Assembly (NCBI GenBank): GCA_902770725.1
Contig: CACXUA010000008.1
Span: forward strand, 29,202 to 64,576
DNA length: 35,375 bases
Direction of reading: 5' to 3'
Origin: an uncultured Bacteroidales bacterium
Lineage (GTDB): Bacteria > Bacteroidota > Bacteroidia > Bacteroidales > Bacteroidaceae
The notes beneath the pieces were generated by a model, which did no database searches, was not told the origin of the DNA, and saw nothing but the letters and a program-made list of their open reading frames with translations. Below are positions 1 through 7,330 of this stretch, piece after piece; the first letter of the stretch is position 1; every line of letters begins with the position of its first letter. The position numbers were made by a program, and so were the translations under genes.

Positions 1-602
1 GCCCAGTCGAGGACCTCATCGCGAGGTGCCCACTCTGTTCCGATGACAAGGAACTTGCCCCAAGTCTCTGTCTTGAACTCCCAAGCAGCATTCTCGAGGG
101 AAGCCTTTCCTTCCCGATTGGGAAAGGCAGCCACCAGATGCTGGGCAGTCAGGCTGTTGCGTTCGTAAGTATAGTATTCGGGGTAATGCGTGAAAGCCTC
201 ATCGCCTCGCGTGTAACCATACTCATGATTGCCAGCCGCTATGATGTAGGGCACACGGCCATCAAGCCTTTCGAGGCAATGGCTGGACCACTCCCACATC
301 TGCCGACTCGTCTGATTGACAGAACCATGACCTGGCACGATGTTCTCGTTGCGCTGTATCAAGTCGCCCGTAAAAAGCACCGCCTTGATGTTGAGGTTCT
401 CGACATTGTCTGCCACCCAAGCCGTACAAAGCTCGTAGATGGGCTGATAAACGCTATTCTTCGTATAGCTCTGTACATCGCCAAAGACAATGAAAGTAAA
501 CGACTTAGGGTCGCTCAACTTCTGCCGGTCAATACGATTCTGCCCCATAGACAAGGTCGTCACGACCAAAAGGCAGAGAGTCATGAGTAAATGTTTCTTC
601 AT
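1..602 (-). CDS. Secreted metallophosphoesterase, N-terminal part (cut by window edge)
   Basis: The frame opens at ATG 602 and runs off the left edge after 200 codons, so only the N-terminal part is visible. Residues 1-20 form a signal peptide (MKKHLLMTLCLLVVTTLSMG, then Q). Calcineurin-like phosphoesterase motifs follow in order: FGDVQ near residue 39, FTGDLIQ near 77 and AGNHEY near 122. The first motif is D-x-Q rather than the usual D-x-H, a variant known in some branches such as the CPPED1-like enzymes. These residues normally bind two metal ions for phosphoester hydrolysis. The substrate cannot be told; export to the periplasm is inferred. A -7 box lies at 630-637 and gives a leader of about 25 nt. 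The gene diverges from the CapA-like gene. Confidence 0.8.
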   Translation of the reverse strand, partial: MKKHLLMTLCLLVVTTLSMGQNRIDRQKLSDPKSFTFIVFGDVQSYTKNSVYQPIYELCTAWVADNVENLNIKAVLFTGDLIQRNENIVPGHGSVNQTSRQMWEWSSHCLERLDGRVPYIIAAGNHEYGYTRGDEAFTHYPEYYTYERNSLTAQHLVAAFPNREGKASLENAAWEFKTETWGKFLVIGTEWAPRDEVLDW

Positions 603-629
603 GGTTGATTTGTTCCTTTATTCTAAGGA

Positions 630-637
630 CAAAGATA
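630..637 (-). promoter_or_regulatory. -7 box of the metallophosphoesterase gene
   Basis: Reads TATCTTTG on the minus strand, a perfect match to the Bacteroidetes TAnnTTTG element, 27 nt before the ATG at 602. I see no convincing -33 element. Confidence 0.6.
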
Positions 638-732
638 CGAAGAAATTAAGAATGAAGAAATAAGAATGAAGAATTATTGGCTTTAGAATTAAAATTATGA
701 ACTATGAACTATGAATTACGAATTATATTTCG

Positions 733-740
733 TACTTTTG
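733..740 (+). promoter_or_regulatory. -7 box abutting the CapA-like gene
   Basis: TACTTTTG matches TAnnTTTG. Only seven bases (CAGTGCT) separate it from the ATG at 748, so the transcript would have almost no leader if that ATG is used. The stretch 640-730 upstream is low-complexity, with stuttered units such as GAATGAAGAA and ATGAACTATGAAC. Confidence 0.6.
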
Positions 741-747
741 CAGTGCT

Positions 748-1935
748 ATGAAGACTAGAAATATGCATTCCAAACTCACAAAACTCGTACGCCCCTTGAT
801 GGGCAGTACGCTTATTCTGCTGACGATGGTGCTGACGGCCTCATCGTGTTACAGTGCTGGCACGAAGGATGACTTGGCAGCCGACAGTTCCCTCACAATG
901 GAGCCTGCCGAGGTGAAGTTATCGCTCCTCATTGCTGGCGACCTGATGCAACATATGCCACAGATCAAGGCTGCTCAGCAATCCGATGGCTCCTATAATT
1001 ACGATGAATGCTTTGCTGGCATCAAGGACGAAGTGGAACGTGCCGATGTTGCTATTGCCAATTTCGAGACAACATTGGCTGGTGCTCCGTATAGCGGCTT
1101 CCCTAAGTTCTCTGCTCCAGACGACTTCCTGAGTGGCGTTGTGGGTGCTGGTTTCGACATCATGCTCACAGCCAACAACCATTGCGTCGATACGCATCGG
1201 AAAGGTTTGGAACGTACGTTGGCAATGATGGATTCTATGGGCGTCTATCACCTTGGAACCTATCGGAACATTAGCGAGCGAGAGAAGAACTATCCTTTCT
1301 TGCTCGAGAAAGACGGGCTCAGAATCGTCCTGCTGAACTTCACTTATGGTACCAACGGCTTGCCTGTGCCTGAGCCTTGCTATGTGAACCTGATGGACAC
1401 GACAGAGATTGCTGCCGATTTGGAGAAAGCCAAGGGGATGAATCCTGACGTCATCATTGCTCTGCCGCATTGGGGAATTGAGTATCAGACCTTGCCATCG
1501 AAGGCACAAAAGGATATGGCAAAGTGGTTGCTGGAACATGGTGTGGATCATATCATTGGTGGCCATCCTCATGTGGCTCAGCCTATTGAGTTGCTTAACA
1601 ACAAGCAGAACCTGATAGCCTGGTCGATGGGCAATGTGGTGAGCAACCAAAGCAAGCCAAACACTTATGGGGGCTATATGGTGCGACTGGAGTTCACCAA
1701 GAACGATTCAGTGACTGTACTCTCCGACCACAACTATTCGCTCTATTGGGTGAGTCGTCCGCCTGATAATGGTTATCGCCATCAATACAGAATCCTACCC
1801 ATTGACTATCCTGATTCCTTGCTGACTGCCAAAGAGAAGACCCTTCGCAGCGCTATTCGTGGCAGCATGCGCAGGCTCATGAAGGAGCACGGCAAAGGTG
1901 AGATTAAAGAATTCCGCTTACCGTCTTCTTTATAA
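748..1935 (+). CDS. CapA/PgsA-like metallophosphatase lipoprotein
   Basis: A 395-aa member of the PGA_cap (CapA) family, a calcineurin-like fold first linked to poly-gamma-glutamate capsule synthesis. The N-terminus is basic, then hydrophobic, and ends in TASSC (Cys34), so it is probably a lipoprotein. Family motifs: AGDLMQ at about 64-68, NFETTL at 105-110, TANNHCVD at 141-148, LPHWGIEY, and GGHPHVAQP in the C-terminal half. No capsule biosynthesis genes are near, and CapA-like lipoproteins are common in Bacteroidetes without a capsule role, so the substrate is unknown. An in-frame ATG at 763 is an alternative start that would leave a short leader. The 3' end overlaps the convergent acyltransferase by 32 nt. 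Confidence 0.82.
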   Translation: MKTRNMHSKLTKLVRPLMGSTLILLTMVLTASSCYSAGTKDDLAADSSLTMEPAEVKLSLLIAGDLMQHMPQIKAAQQSDGSYNYDECFAGIKDEVERADVAIANFETTLAGAPYSGFPKFSAPDDFLSGVVGAGFDIMLTANNHCVDTHRKGLERTLAMMDSMGVYHLGTYRNISEREKNYPFLLEKDGLRIVLLNFTYGTNGLPVPEPCYVNLMDTTEIAADLEKAKGMNPDVIIALPHWGIEYQTLPSKAQKDMAKWLLEHGVDHIIGGHPHVAQPIELLNNKQNLIAWSMGNVVSNQSKPNTYGGYMVRLEFTKNDSVTVLSDHNYSLYWVSRPPDNGYRHQYRILPIDYPDSLLTAKEKTLRSAIRGSMRRLMKEHGKGEIKEFRLPSSL

Positions 1936-2962
1936 ACCTGCTTAGGCTTACGCGAAGATAATCGACAAGCACACAAACGACAAAGACGGCAAGGGTGATG
2001 GCAATACACAGCAGCGGCAACACACACACATTGCTTCTGCTCAACAACTCTGCCGATTCTGCCCAAAGCCAGTTGTGAACTATTGATTGCGTGTGGATGA
2101 TATAGACGGCAAAAGAGAGCGGAGCAAGGAAGAGAATGACTTTCCTGATTCTTTCATTCTCTATACGCCAAGCCTTCGCAATATAGAACATAGCAACAGA
2201 CAAAGGCAGCACCAGCCCATGATAAGCCATCGCAAAGACTGTGTACTGAGTATTCTCGAGCGGATGGTTCTTGTAGAGCGTATAGGCAAACATCACCATC
2301 ATCGTAACGATATAGGCAAGGACGGCTTGACGCATCGAGAAAGCCTGGTCGGCATACTTCCTGATGTAGCCTCCAATCATGAACAGATAGATGAAGAGCA
2401 ACACCTGCTGCTTGCCCATGAGCAGCCATCCGAGCAAAGGCTGGAAGCAAATGATACCTCCTATCACAAGAGCTATTTGATACTGCCTTTTGGAGGCGCG
2501 CTGGAGTGCCCAAGCGATGAAGGGTGCCAGCAGCAAGAGGATAAGATAAGAAGTGACGAACCAATAGTCATTCGAGAGCAGAGGAGTGGCATGACGCAAG
2601 AGCTCCTTGCCCTCGAAAGGCACGATACTCAAAAGGACACAAAGCAGATAGATGCCAACAGCATAGAACCAGGTCGTGCTCCACACCTTCCAGATGCCCT
2701 TCAGCCGCAATTCCGTCCTGTCTATCATGAAGTAGCCCGTGATGAGGATATAGCAGTTCACGCTTGGCAGAGCCATCAGTTTCATGATTTCCAGAACACT
2801 CCAAACGAGGGCTCCTACTGGTGAAGAAGCGTCCACACGAAAGTCTCCATAGATGTCCAAGCCATTGTTAAAGACGTGGTTCAACACTACGCCAGCCATA
2901 GCTAGGATGCGGAGCAGTTCAAACTCTACCCGTCGGCTTCTTCCAGATTCTGTTTCAGGCAT
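1904..2962 (-). CDS. Acyltransferase 3 family integral membrane protein
   Basis: A 352-aa polytopic membrane protein with the acyltransferase_3 signature at the N-terminus: Arg-rich start, then ELLRILAMAGVVLNHV, where the conserved Arg and His lie about ten residues apart. YILITGYFMI and NDYWFVTSYLILLLLAPF are typical of the surface-polysaccharide O-acetyltransferase subgroup (OafA/WcfG-like). About ten hydrophobic helices are visible. The family moves acyl groups, usually acetyl, across or onto surface sugars; the acceptor here is unknown. It is the last gene of a minus-strand run behind bcp and a small secreted protein (16-nt gap). The stop lies inside the convergent CapA-like gene. Confidence 0.8.
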   Translation of the reverse strand: MPETESGRSRRVEFELLRILAMAGVVLNHVFNNGLDIYGDFRVDASSPVGALVWSVLEIMKLMALPSVNCYILITGYFMIDRTELRLKGIWKVWSTTWFYAVGIYLLCVLLSIVPFEGKELLRHATPLLSNDYWFVTSYLILLLLAPFIAWALQRASKRQYQIALVIGGIICFQPLLGWLLMGKQQVLLFIYLFMIGGYIRKYADQAFSMRQAVLAYIVTMMVMFAYTLYKNHPLENTQYTVFAMAYHGLVLPLSVAMFYIAKAWRIENERIRKVILFLAPLSFAVYIIHTQSIVHNWLWAESAELLSRSNVCVLPLLCIAITLAVFVVCVLVDYLRVSLSRFIKKTVSGIL

Positions 2963-2978
2963 TCAGTTTGGATTGGTC

Positions 2979-3557
2979 TTATTGCTTACGCGTTAGTTTG
3001 AACTTGGTCTTCTCGTCCATCTTGCCGTAAAGGTACTTGCCGTCGTCGGAGACAGTCAGCGTGTCCTTTTCCTTGCCGTCGTTGCAGATGATGAGGTTGT
3101 CTTTGACGGTGTATTGCATCTTCTCTGTCGATGGCAAGAGAGCGAAGGCAGCCTTTATTGCCTTTCGCTTCGCCCAACCCATGCCGGCATTCTTCATGGC
3201 CTCTTCGTCGATTTGCAGTTTCATCTTCATCTCCATCTCCTTGTCGCTCTTGAAGGTTACGGTGATGGCGGTCTTCGTGCCCTTCATCGTGACATCAGCC
3301 ATCTTGGCAGCCGCATCGACTTCCTTTTCAATTTTGGCCTTTTCATCGGCAGTCAAGGCTCTACCTTTCTCCTTTGCTGCTTTCGCAAGCGCCTCTGTCT
3401 TAGCTTCTGCCATCTTCTTGTCGATGTCTCCCACCTCGGCCTTCAGTACGTCAGCCATGATGTTGGGATGATAATAGACACGCCCTACAAGGCTTGTCTG
3501 AGCATTAGCAACAAAGGCAATTGCTGCCAAAATGATTATTGAAAACAGTCTTTTCAT
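2979..3557 (-). CDS. Secreted hypothetical protein, beta-rich C-terminal half
   Basis: A 192-aa protein with a clear signal peptide (MKRLFSIIILAAIAFVANAQ). Residues 40-90 are Lys/Ala/Glu-rich and probably helical. The rest looks like alternating beta strands (TAITVTFKSDKEMEMKMKLQID, MQYTVKDNLIICN, DTLTVSDDGKYLYGKM), as in small lipocalin-like Bacteroidetes proteins that pair a threshold strand with a DGKYLY turn. I cannot assign a family with certainty. The start follows GAGGAAAT, a fair ribosome-binding site. It lies 25 nt after bcp and 16 nt before the acyltransferase, so it is probably co-transcribed with them. The short spacer towards bcp is a stutter of purine-rich units (GGTAAA, GGTAAAAA). 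Confidence 0.7.
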   Translation of the reverse strand: MKRLFSIIILAAIAFVANAQTSLVGRVYYHPNIMADVLKAEVGDIDKKMAEAKTEALAKAAKEKGRALTADEKAKIEKEVDAAAKMADVTMKGTKTAITVTFKSDKEMEMKMKLQIDEEAMKNAGMGWAKRKAIKAAFALLPSTEKMQYTVKDNLIICNDGKEKDTLTVSDDGKYLYGKMDEKTKFKLTRKQ

Positions 3558-3582
3558 ATTTCCTCTTTACCTTTTTACCTTT

Positions 3583-4035
3583 TCACTTTTCCAGTATTTG
3601 AGCCGCATGCTCCTTGGTGTTGACCTGCTTGCCGGCAAAGATTTGCTCGATGATGCCGTTCTCGTCGATGATGAACGTAGTGCGAATGGTGCCCATCGTC
3701 TTCTTTCCGTACATGGTCTTCTCGCCCCAAGCACCCATTGCTTCCAAGAGAGTCTTGTCAACATCGGCTATCAAAGGGAAAGGCAAGGCGTGCTTCTCCT
3801 TGAACTTCTGGTGGGATGATGCTGAGTCTTTGCTCACTCCAACCACTTCGTAGCCAGCCCCTTGCAACTCGCCATACCTGTCGCGCAGACTGCAAGCCTC
3901 AGCCGTACAACCACTCGTATTGTCCTTCGGATAGAAATAGAGCACGAGTTTGCGGCCCTTGTAATCGCTCAAAAGAATGTCCTTTCCGTTCTCGTCCTTG
4001 CCCAGAATCTCGGGTGCCTTGTCTCCAATCTTCAT
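3583..4035 (-). CDS. bcp: Thioredoxin-dependent peroxiredoxin (Bcp/PrxQ)
   Basis: A 150-aa enzyme of the AhpC/TSA superfamily that reduces hydroperoxides in the cytoplasm using thioredoxin. YFYPKDNTSGCTAEAC holds the peroxidatic Cys43 and, five residues on, resolving Cys48, the standard Bcp arrangement. VVGVSKDSASSHQKFKEKHALPFPLIAD and GTIRTTFIIDENGII are typical of the family. The frame stays open up to 4095, but I start at ATG 4035 because the protein then begins MKIGDKAPEI as usual, and because the promoter (TATCTTTG at 4066-4073) lies inside the longer frame. Head of a likely three-gene minus-strand operon. Confidence 0.93.
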   Translation of the reverse strand: MKIGDKAPEILGKDENGKDILLSDYKGRKLVLYFYPKDNTSGCTAEACSLRDRYGELQGAGYEVVGVSKDSASSHQKFKEKHALPFPLIADVDKTLLEAMGAWGEKTMYGKKTMGTIRTTFIIDENGIIEQIFAGKQVNTKEHAAQILEK

Positions 4036-4065
4036 AATATTTCTGTTTTGATAATTATCCGAGGA

Positions 4066-4096
4066 CAAAGATACAACATTTTTCCGAACAGACAAA
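4066..4096 (-). promoter_or_regulatory. Full -33/-7 promoter of bcp
   Basis: On the minus strand TTTG (4093-4096), 19 nt, then TATCTTTG (4066-4073), matching the Bacteroidetes TTTG-N19-TAnnTTTG layout. It gives a leader of about 25-30 nt before ATG 4035. Confidence 0.75.
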
Positions 4097-4171
4097 CGAG
4101 TGACGTAGAAAATCCTCGCCTACCCTTCTTGTATATATATAATAATGTGTGACTGCTTTTTTCATGGGAAA

Positions 4172-4190
4172 TTATCGTTTTTCAATAAAA
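4172..4190 (+). promoter_or_regulatory. Candidate operator O1 upstream of the DUF2975/Xre promoter
   Basis: TTATCGTTTTTCAATAAAA contains an imperfect dyad (TATCG, five bases, CAATA). A near-identical copy starts 77 bp downstream at 4249, on the other side of the promoter. Such paired dyads suit a Cro/CI-like repressor, and one is encoded in this operon. Binding is inferred. Confidence 0.45.
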
Positions 4191-4205
4191 TAATTGCCTT
4201 TTTTC

Positions 4206-4236
4206 TTGCAGTATATTAAGAAACGTCTTACCTTTG
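4206..4236 (+). promoter_or_regulatory. Full -33/-7 promoter of the DUF2975/Xre operon
   Basis: TTG at 4206-4208 in the context TTCTTGCAG, 20 nt, then TACCTTTG at 4229-4236. The leader to ATG 4278 is about 35 nt and contains the second operator-like repeat. Confidence 0.75.
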
Positions 4237-4248
4237 CACCGAAATTAT

Positions 4249-4267
4249 TTATCGTTTAACAATAAAA
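4249..4267 (+). promoter_or_regulatory. Candidate operator O2 in the DUF2975/Xre leader
   Basis: TTATCGTTTAACAATAAAA differs from the upstream copy at 4172-4190 only at two central bases, which leaves both dyad arms intact. It lies just after the predicted transcription start, where a bound repressor would block transcription. Confidence 0.45.
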
Positions 4268-4277
4268 CATTACTGTT

Positions 4278-4970
4278 ATGAAGAAGAAACTTCGTTTGTA
4301 TTGCGGTGTGCTGGCGGTGGTGCTGGTGGCTGCTATCGTGTGTGACCTTGTCCATGTCAACTATTCGAGTTCTACCGACAAGGAGCGTGAGGAACTTTAC
4401 TTCGGCGAGGAGCCGGAGGAATTCTCGACGACAGAAGAGATAGAGGGTGGTGTGAGGAGAAAGAGCAAACCGACGATGTTCATCGATGTCAATGTGCAAG
4501 CCCGCCATTATCCTAAGGATTATGCTTTGCTCAGCGAGGTAGATGGTCAGGTGTGCCGCGTGGATATGAAGCAGGTACAACTTGTGATTCCAGCTGACCG
4601 CGTTACGCAGTCCAAGCCTTTCATCATTACATACTGCTCTATTATACCTAATGTGCTGCTACTTGGCTGGTTGGTTATCATTGTCTTCCAAGTGCTGCGT
4701 TCCGTCGCCCGACGGGAAGTCTTCGTCGCCCGCATAGCGAAGAAGCTGGAGCTGGCAGGCATCCTGCTCGTAGCCTTTTGGGTGTGGCAATATATCCGCT
4801 CGTACATTGTGACGCAGGTACTCGTGCAATACGTCAACATGGCATATTACGACATCAAGTGGTTCACGCCGAATTTCATCTGCCTCATCATGGGTCTTGC
4901 GATGATGATAGTCTCGCAGATTATCCTAATGGGCAAGGAATTGCAGGAAGAACAGGAGCTAACCATTTAA
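4278..4970 (+). CDS. DUF2975 family membrane protein
   Basis: A 230-aa protein with four hydrophobic segments (about residues 7-25, 115-140, 155-175 and 195-217) and a roughly 90-residue polar stretch between the first and second that probably faces the periplasm. The C-terminal GLAMMIVSQIILMGKELQ followed by EEQELTI is the DUF2975 signature. This family is nearly always encoded just before a small HTH_26/YozG-type regulator, as here (9-nt gap). Its molecular function is not established; the pairing suggests a membrane partner that senses a signal or restrains the regulator. It lies behind a complete promoter flanked by two operator-like repeats. Confidence 0.82.
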   Translation: MKKKLRLYCGVLAVVLVAAIVCDLVHVNYSSSTDKEREELYFGEEPEEFSTTEEIEGGVRRKSKPTMFIDVNVQARHYPKDYALLSEVDGQVCRVDMKQVQLVIPADRVTQSKPFIITYCSIIPNVLLLGWLVIIVFQVLRSVARREVFVARIAKKLELAGILLVAFWVWQYIRSYIVTQVLVQYVNMAYYDIKWFTPNFICLIMGLAMMIVSQIILMGKELQEEQELTI

Positions 4971-4979
4971 TCTAGAGCC

Positions 4980-5186
4980 ATGAGTATTATTGTAAATGTA
5001 GATGTGATGATGGCCAAGCGGAAGATGTCATCACAGGAACTTGCTGAGAAGATTGGCATAACGGCTGCCAACCTCTCCATCCTCAAGACGGGCAAGGCGA
5101 AAGCCGTCAGGTTCTCAACCCTCGAAGCCATCTGTCAAGCCCTCGACTGCCAGCCTGGAGACATCCTGGAATACAGAGAAGATTAA
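4980..5186 (+). CDS. Small Cro/CI-type HTH regulator (YozG/HTH_26 family)
   Basis: A 68-aa protein that is almost wholly one helix-turn-helix domain: SSQELAEKIGITAANLSILKTGKAKAVRFSTLEAICQALDCQPGDILEY. Helices 2-3 (ELAEKIGITAANLSILK) fit the Xre pattern, and the CQPGDILEY ending is typical of YozG-like regulators. It is expected to bind DNA as a dimer. Two dyad repeats around the operon promoter (4172-4190 and 4249-4267) are the obvious candidate sites for autoregulation. It follows the DUF2975 gene closely and is 14 nt ahead of the TlpA-like gene, so all three may share a transcript. Confidence 0.9.
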   Translation: MSIIVNVDVMMAKRKMSSQELAEKIGITAANLSILKTGKAKAVRFSTLEAICQALDCQPGDILEYRED

Positions 5187-5200
5187 TAAAATAATGTAAG

Positions 5201-6244
5201 ATGAAAAAAATTTGCTTACTGACAATATCCACCCTCGTCACCATGACAGGTTGGACACAAGAGAACAACTACACCATCAAAGCTGACGTCTCAGGCCTTA
5301 TCAAGTATTATGAGGGTCAGGAAAAGGAGCTCAGCGACAGCGTTTATCTTCTGGACTGTACAACCCAAAAGCCCATCACAGAGAAGATGGTCATGAAGGA
5401 CCCCAAAAAGGTAGAACTTTGCGGCTATGTGGACGGTCCCAAGATAATCCAGCTGATGATACTTCAGACGTATGAAGGATGGTCGCGGAATCTGTATGTA
5501 CCCTTGTTCCTGGAGCCTGGTAACATCGTTATAAATGCTAAGGCAGAATCACCCGAGGTGGTAGGAACACCATTGAACAATGTATTTTTCACATGTAACC
5601 GCAAGATTATAGAGGCTTCCAAGAACGGGAACCTTGAAATGGCTGCCAAATATAGTGCAGATTATGTGCTTGAACATAAGGACGACCTTTCTGCCGTACT
5701 GATGCTGTATAGTATGAGAAATAAGACGGATGCAGAGGCAAAAAACCTGCTGAACCTTATAGAGCAATGCGGCGAAAATGTACGTCAGCATCCCCTAACG
5801 TCAGCACTCGTCAAGAAGTTGAATCACCCTCTGGTAGGCGATATGTTCAAGGACTTTGCCGTGGAGTACGATGGCAAAACCACCCGCCTGAGCGACTACG
5901 TGGGTAAGGGTAAGTACGTGCTGGTGGACTTCTGGGCCTCGTGGTGCGGACCCTGCCGTGCAGAGATTCCCAACCTTATCAAAGTATATGAGCAGTACAA
6001 GGAGAAAGGGCTGGTTGTGCTGGGTATAGCCGTTAACGATAAGCCTGAGGATACGCTGAAGGCCATAGAAAAAGATAAGATTACCTACCCCCAGATTCTT
6101 AACTCGCAAGGCATAGCTGCCGAGACATACGCTTTCTCTTCCATCCCTACTATCTATCTGTTTGGTCCTGATGGCAAAATCGCAGCTCGTGAGCTCAGAG
6201 GTGATGATATCAACAAAAAACTGACAGAAATCTTCGGAGAATAA
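5201..6244 (+). CDS. TlpA/ResA-like thioredoxin-fold protein with DUF4369-like N-terminus
   Basis: A 347-aa exported protein: signal peptide at about 1-19 (MKKICLLTISTLVTMTGWTQ), a beta-rich DUF4369-like domain to about residue 130, a helical linker, and a C-terminal thioredoxin domain from about 210. The redox motif W-C-G-P-C has its cysteines at 249 and 252, inside VLVDFWASWCGPCRAEIP; IPTIYLFGPDGKI carries the cis-proline region. Such Bacteroidetes proteins act as periplasmic thiol-disulfide oxidoreductases; partner proteins are not known. A strong hairpin (6265-6297) follows directly and closes the transcript. Confidence 0.87.
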   Translation: MKKICLLTISTLVTMTGWTQENNYTIKADVSGLIKYYEGQEKELSDSVYLLDCTTQKPITEKMVMKDPKKVELCGYVDGPKIIQLMILQTYEGWSRNLYVPLFLEPGNIVINAKAESPEVVGTPLNNVFFTCNRKIIEASKNGNLEMAAKYSADYVLEHKDDLSAVLMLYSMRNKTDAEAKNLLNLIEQCGENVRQHPLTSALVKKLNHPLVGDMFKDFAVEYDGKTTRLSDYVGKGKYVLVDFWASWCGPCRAEIPNLIKVYEQYKEKGLVVLGIAVNDKPEDTLKAIEKDKITYPQILNSQGIAAETYAFSSIPTIYLFGPDGKIAARELRGDDINKKLTEIFGE

Positions 6245-6264
6245 TTAAGTCTATTTATTATACA

Positions 6265-6297
6265 AAAGCTGCCTAGGGAATATCCTTGGGCTGCTTT
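6265..6297 (+). terminator. Hairpin terminator after the TlpA-like gene
   Basis: A 15-position stem with one T-T mismatch and two G-T pairs, running from AAAGCTGCC to GGGCTGCTTT around a three-base ATA loop. It starts 20 nt after the stop. Both ends are A/T-rich, so it may also serve murQ on the other strand. Confidence 0.7.
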
Positions 6298-6334
6298 ATT
6301 ACCTGTTTTCATGTTATCGTAATTAGAGGATTCT

Positions 6335-7153
6335 TCATTCTTCACTCTTCATTTTCAGGGCTTTATCCACGCTGCCGCTTTTAAGGAGGCGTTCTTGCGC
6401 TTCATCGTAACTGAGGCCGAGTGAGTCCTGAATCATCCTTGTGCCTCTATCCACGAGTTTGGCATTGGTGAGTTGCATCTTGACCATGCGATTGCCTTCG
6501 ACTCTGCCCAAGCGAATCATCAGCGAGGTGGAAATCATGTTGAGCACCATCTTCTGAGCCGTGCCACTCTTCATTCTGCTTGAACCCGTGACAAACTCAG
6601 GACCTACGATGGTCTCGATGGGGAACTCTGCTGCTGCTGCCAAAGGTGTATGCGGATTGCTCGTGATGCAACCTGTCAGGAGGCCTTGCTTTCTTGCTTC
6701 GCTGACGGCTCCAACGACGTAAGGTGTTGTACCAGAAGCGGCTATGCCAAGCACAGTATCCGTTGAAGTGGGAGAGAACTTCTGCAGATCTTGCCAGCCT
6801 CTTTCAGGGAAGTCCTCAGCCTTCTCAACTGCATGACGCAGGGCTTTGTCGCCACCTGCAATGAGGCCAATCACGATGTCAGGAGAAAGTCCGAAAGTAG
6901 GCGGCAGTTCGCTTGCGTCGAGCACACCAAGTCGTCCGCTTGTTCCTGCTCCCACATAGAAGAGCCTGCCGCCACGCTTCATTCGTGGTTCGACGGCTTC
7001 CACAAAGGCTTGAATCTCAGGCAGAACCTTGCGCACAGCCTCAGCCACCAAGGCATCTTCCTCGTTGATGTGCCTCAGGATTTCGCCTACCGACATCCTT
7101 TCCAGATGGTCGAAGTGCGAAGGCTGCTCAGTTATCTTGTCTTTTAGTTCCAC
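6335..7153 (-). CDS. murQ: N-acetylmuramic acid 6-phosphate etherase
   Basis: MurQ splits the lactyl ether of MurNAc-6-P to give GlcNAc-6-P and D-lactate in peptidoglycan recycling. Visible: ITEQPSHFDHLERMS near the N-terminus, the SIS-domain phosphosugar loop FYVGAGTSGRLGVLDASELPPTFG (catalytic Glu at about 82), a second acidic site in HAVEKAED, IAASGTTPYV and VTGSSRMKSGTAQKMVLNM. I start at GTG 7153 (272 aa). The frame remains open to 7231, but that extension is low-complexity, does not resemble MurQ and precedes the -7 box at 7158-7165. No other usable start lies between the box and the conserved ITEQPS motif, so leaderless GTG initiation is likely. Confidence 0.92.
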   Translation of the reverse strand: MELKDKITEQPSHFDHLERMSVGEILRHINEEDALVAEAVRKVLPEIQAFVEAVEPRMKRGGRLFYVGAGTSGRLGVLDASELPPTFGLSPDIVIGLIAGGDKALRHAVEKAEDFPERGWQDLQKFSPTSTDTVLGIAASGTTPYVVGAVSEARKQGLLTGCITSNPHTPLAAAAEFPIETIVGPEFVTGSSRMKSGTAQKMVLNMISTSLMIRLGRVEGNRMVKMQLTNAKLVDRGTRMIQDSLGLSYDEAQERLLKSGSVDKALKMKSEE

Positions 7154-7157
7154 GCTG

Positions 7158-7165
7158 CAAAGATA
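7158..7165 (-). promoter_or_regulatory. -7 box abutting the murQ start
   Basis: TATCTTTG on the minus strand with only CAGC between it and the GTG start at 7153. The upstream DNA (7170-7210) is low-complexity (AAATAATGAAGAAATAAAATG) and shows no clear -33 element. Confidence 0.6.
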
Positions 7166-7225
7166 TGAAATAAAAATGAAATAATGAAGAAATAAAATGA
7201 TGAAATAAGCCGAAAAATGCCTTTC

Positions 7226-7272
7226 TTGCAAACATTTGCAAACTGCGAAGTGAACTGCAAATTATTGCAAAC
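7226..7272 (+). promoter_or_regulatory. Paired TTGCAAAC repeats in the murQ/HTH divergent region
   Basis: TTGCAAAC occurs at 7226-7233, 7236-7243 and 7265-7272, with a close variant CTGCAAAT at 7255-7262. The sites form two pairs with 10-bp internal spacing, 29 bp apart, so the two members of a pair face the same side of the helix. The array ends just before the -33 element of the 7331 gene, an activator- or repressor-like position. Confidence 0.45.
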
Positions 7273-7280
7273 AAAAATTC

Positions 7281-7311
7281 TTGCAGCATTCGGCTTTTTG
7301 TCTTAACTTTG
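7281..7311 (+). promoter_or_regulatory. Full -33/-7 promoter of the coiled-coil/HTH gene
   Basis: TTG at 7281-7283 in the context TTCTTGCAG, 20 nt, then TAACTTTG at 7304-7311. The layout and even the -33 context match the DUF2975 promoter at 4206-4236. Leader to ATG 7331 is about 15 nt. Confidence 0.72.
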
Positions 7312-7330
7312 CACTCGAAAACTAACGAAA

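Noticed and set aside
4036-4095. Longer Bcp starting at 4095
   Set aside because: The extension contains the -7 box, and Bcp proteins begin at the MKIGDKAP position.
4172-4267. TTATCG repeats as DnaA boxes
   Set aside because: They lack the TTATCCACA core and are symmetric about a promoter, so a repressor operator fits better. I also saw no DnaA-box cluster near mnmG, so no origin is claimed.
7154-7231. Longer MurQ starting at 7231
   Set aside because: The added residues are hydrophobic low-complexity sequence unlike MurQ and precede the promoter box.
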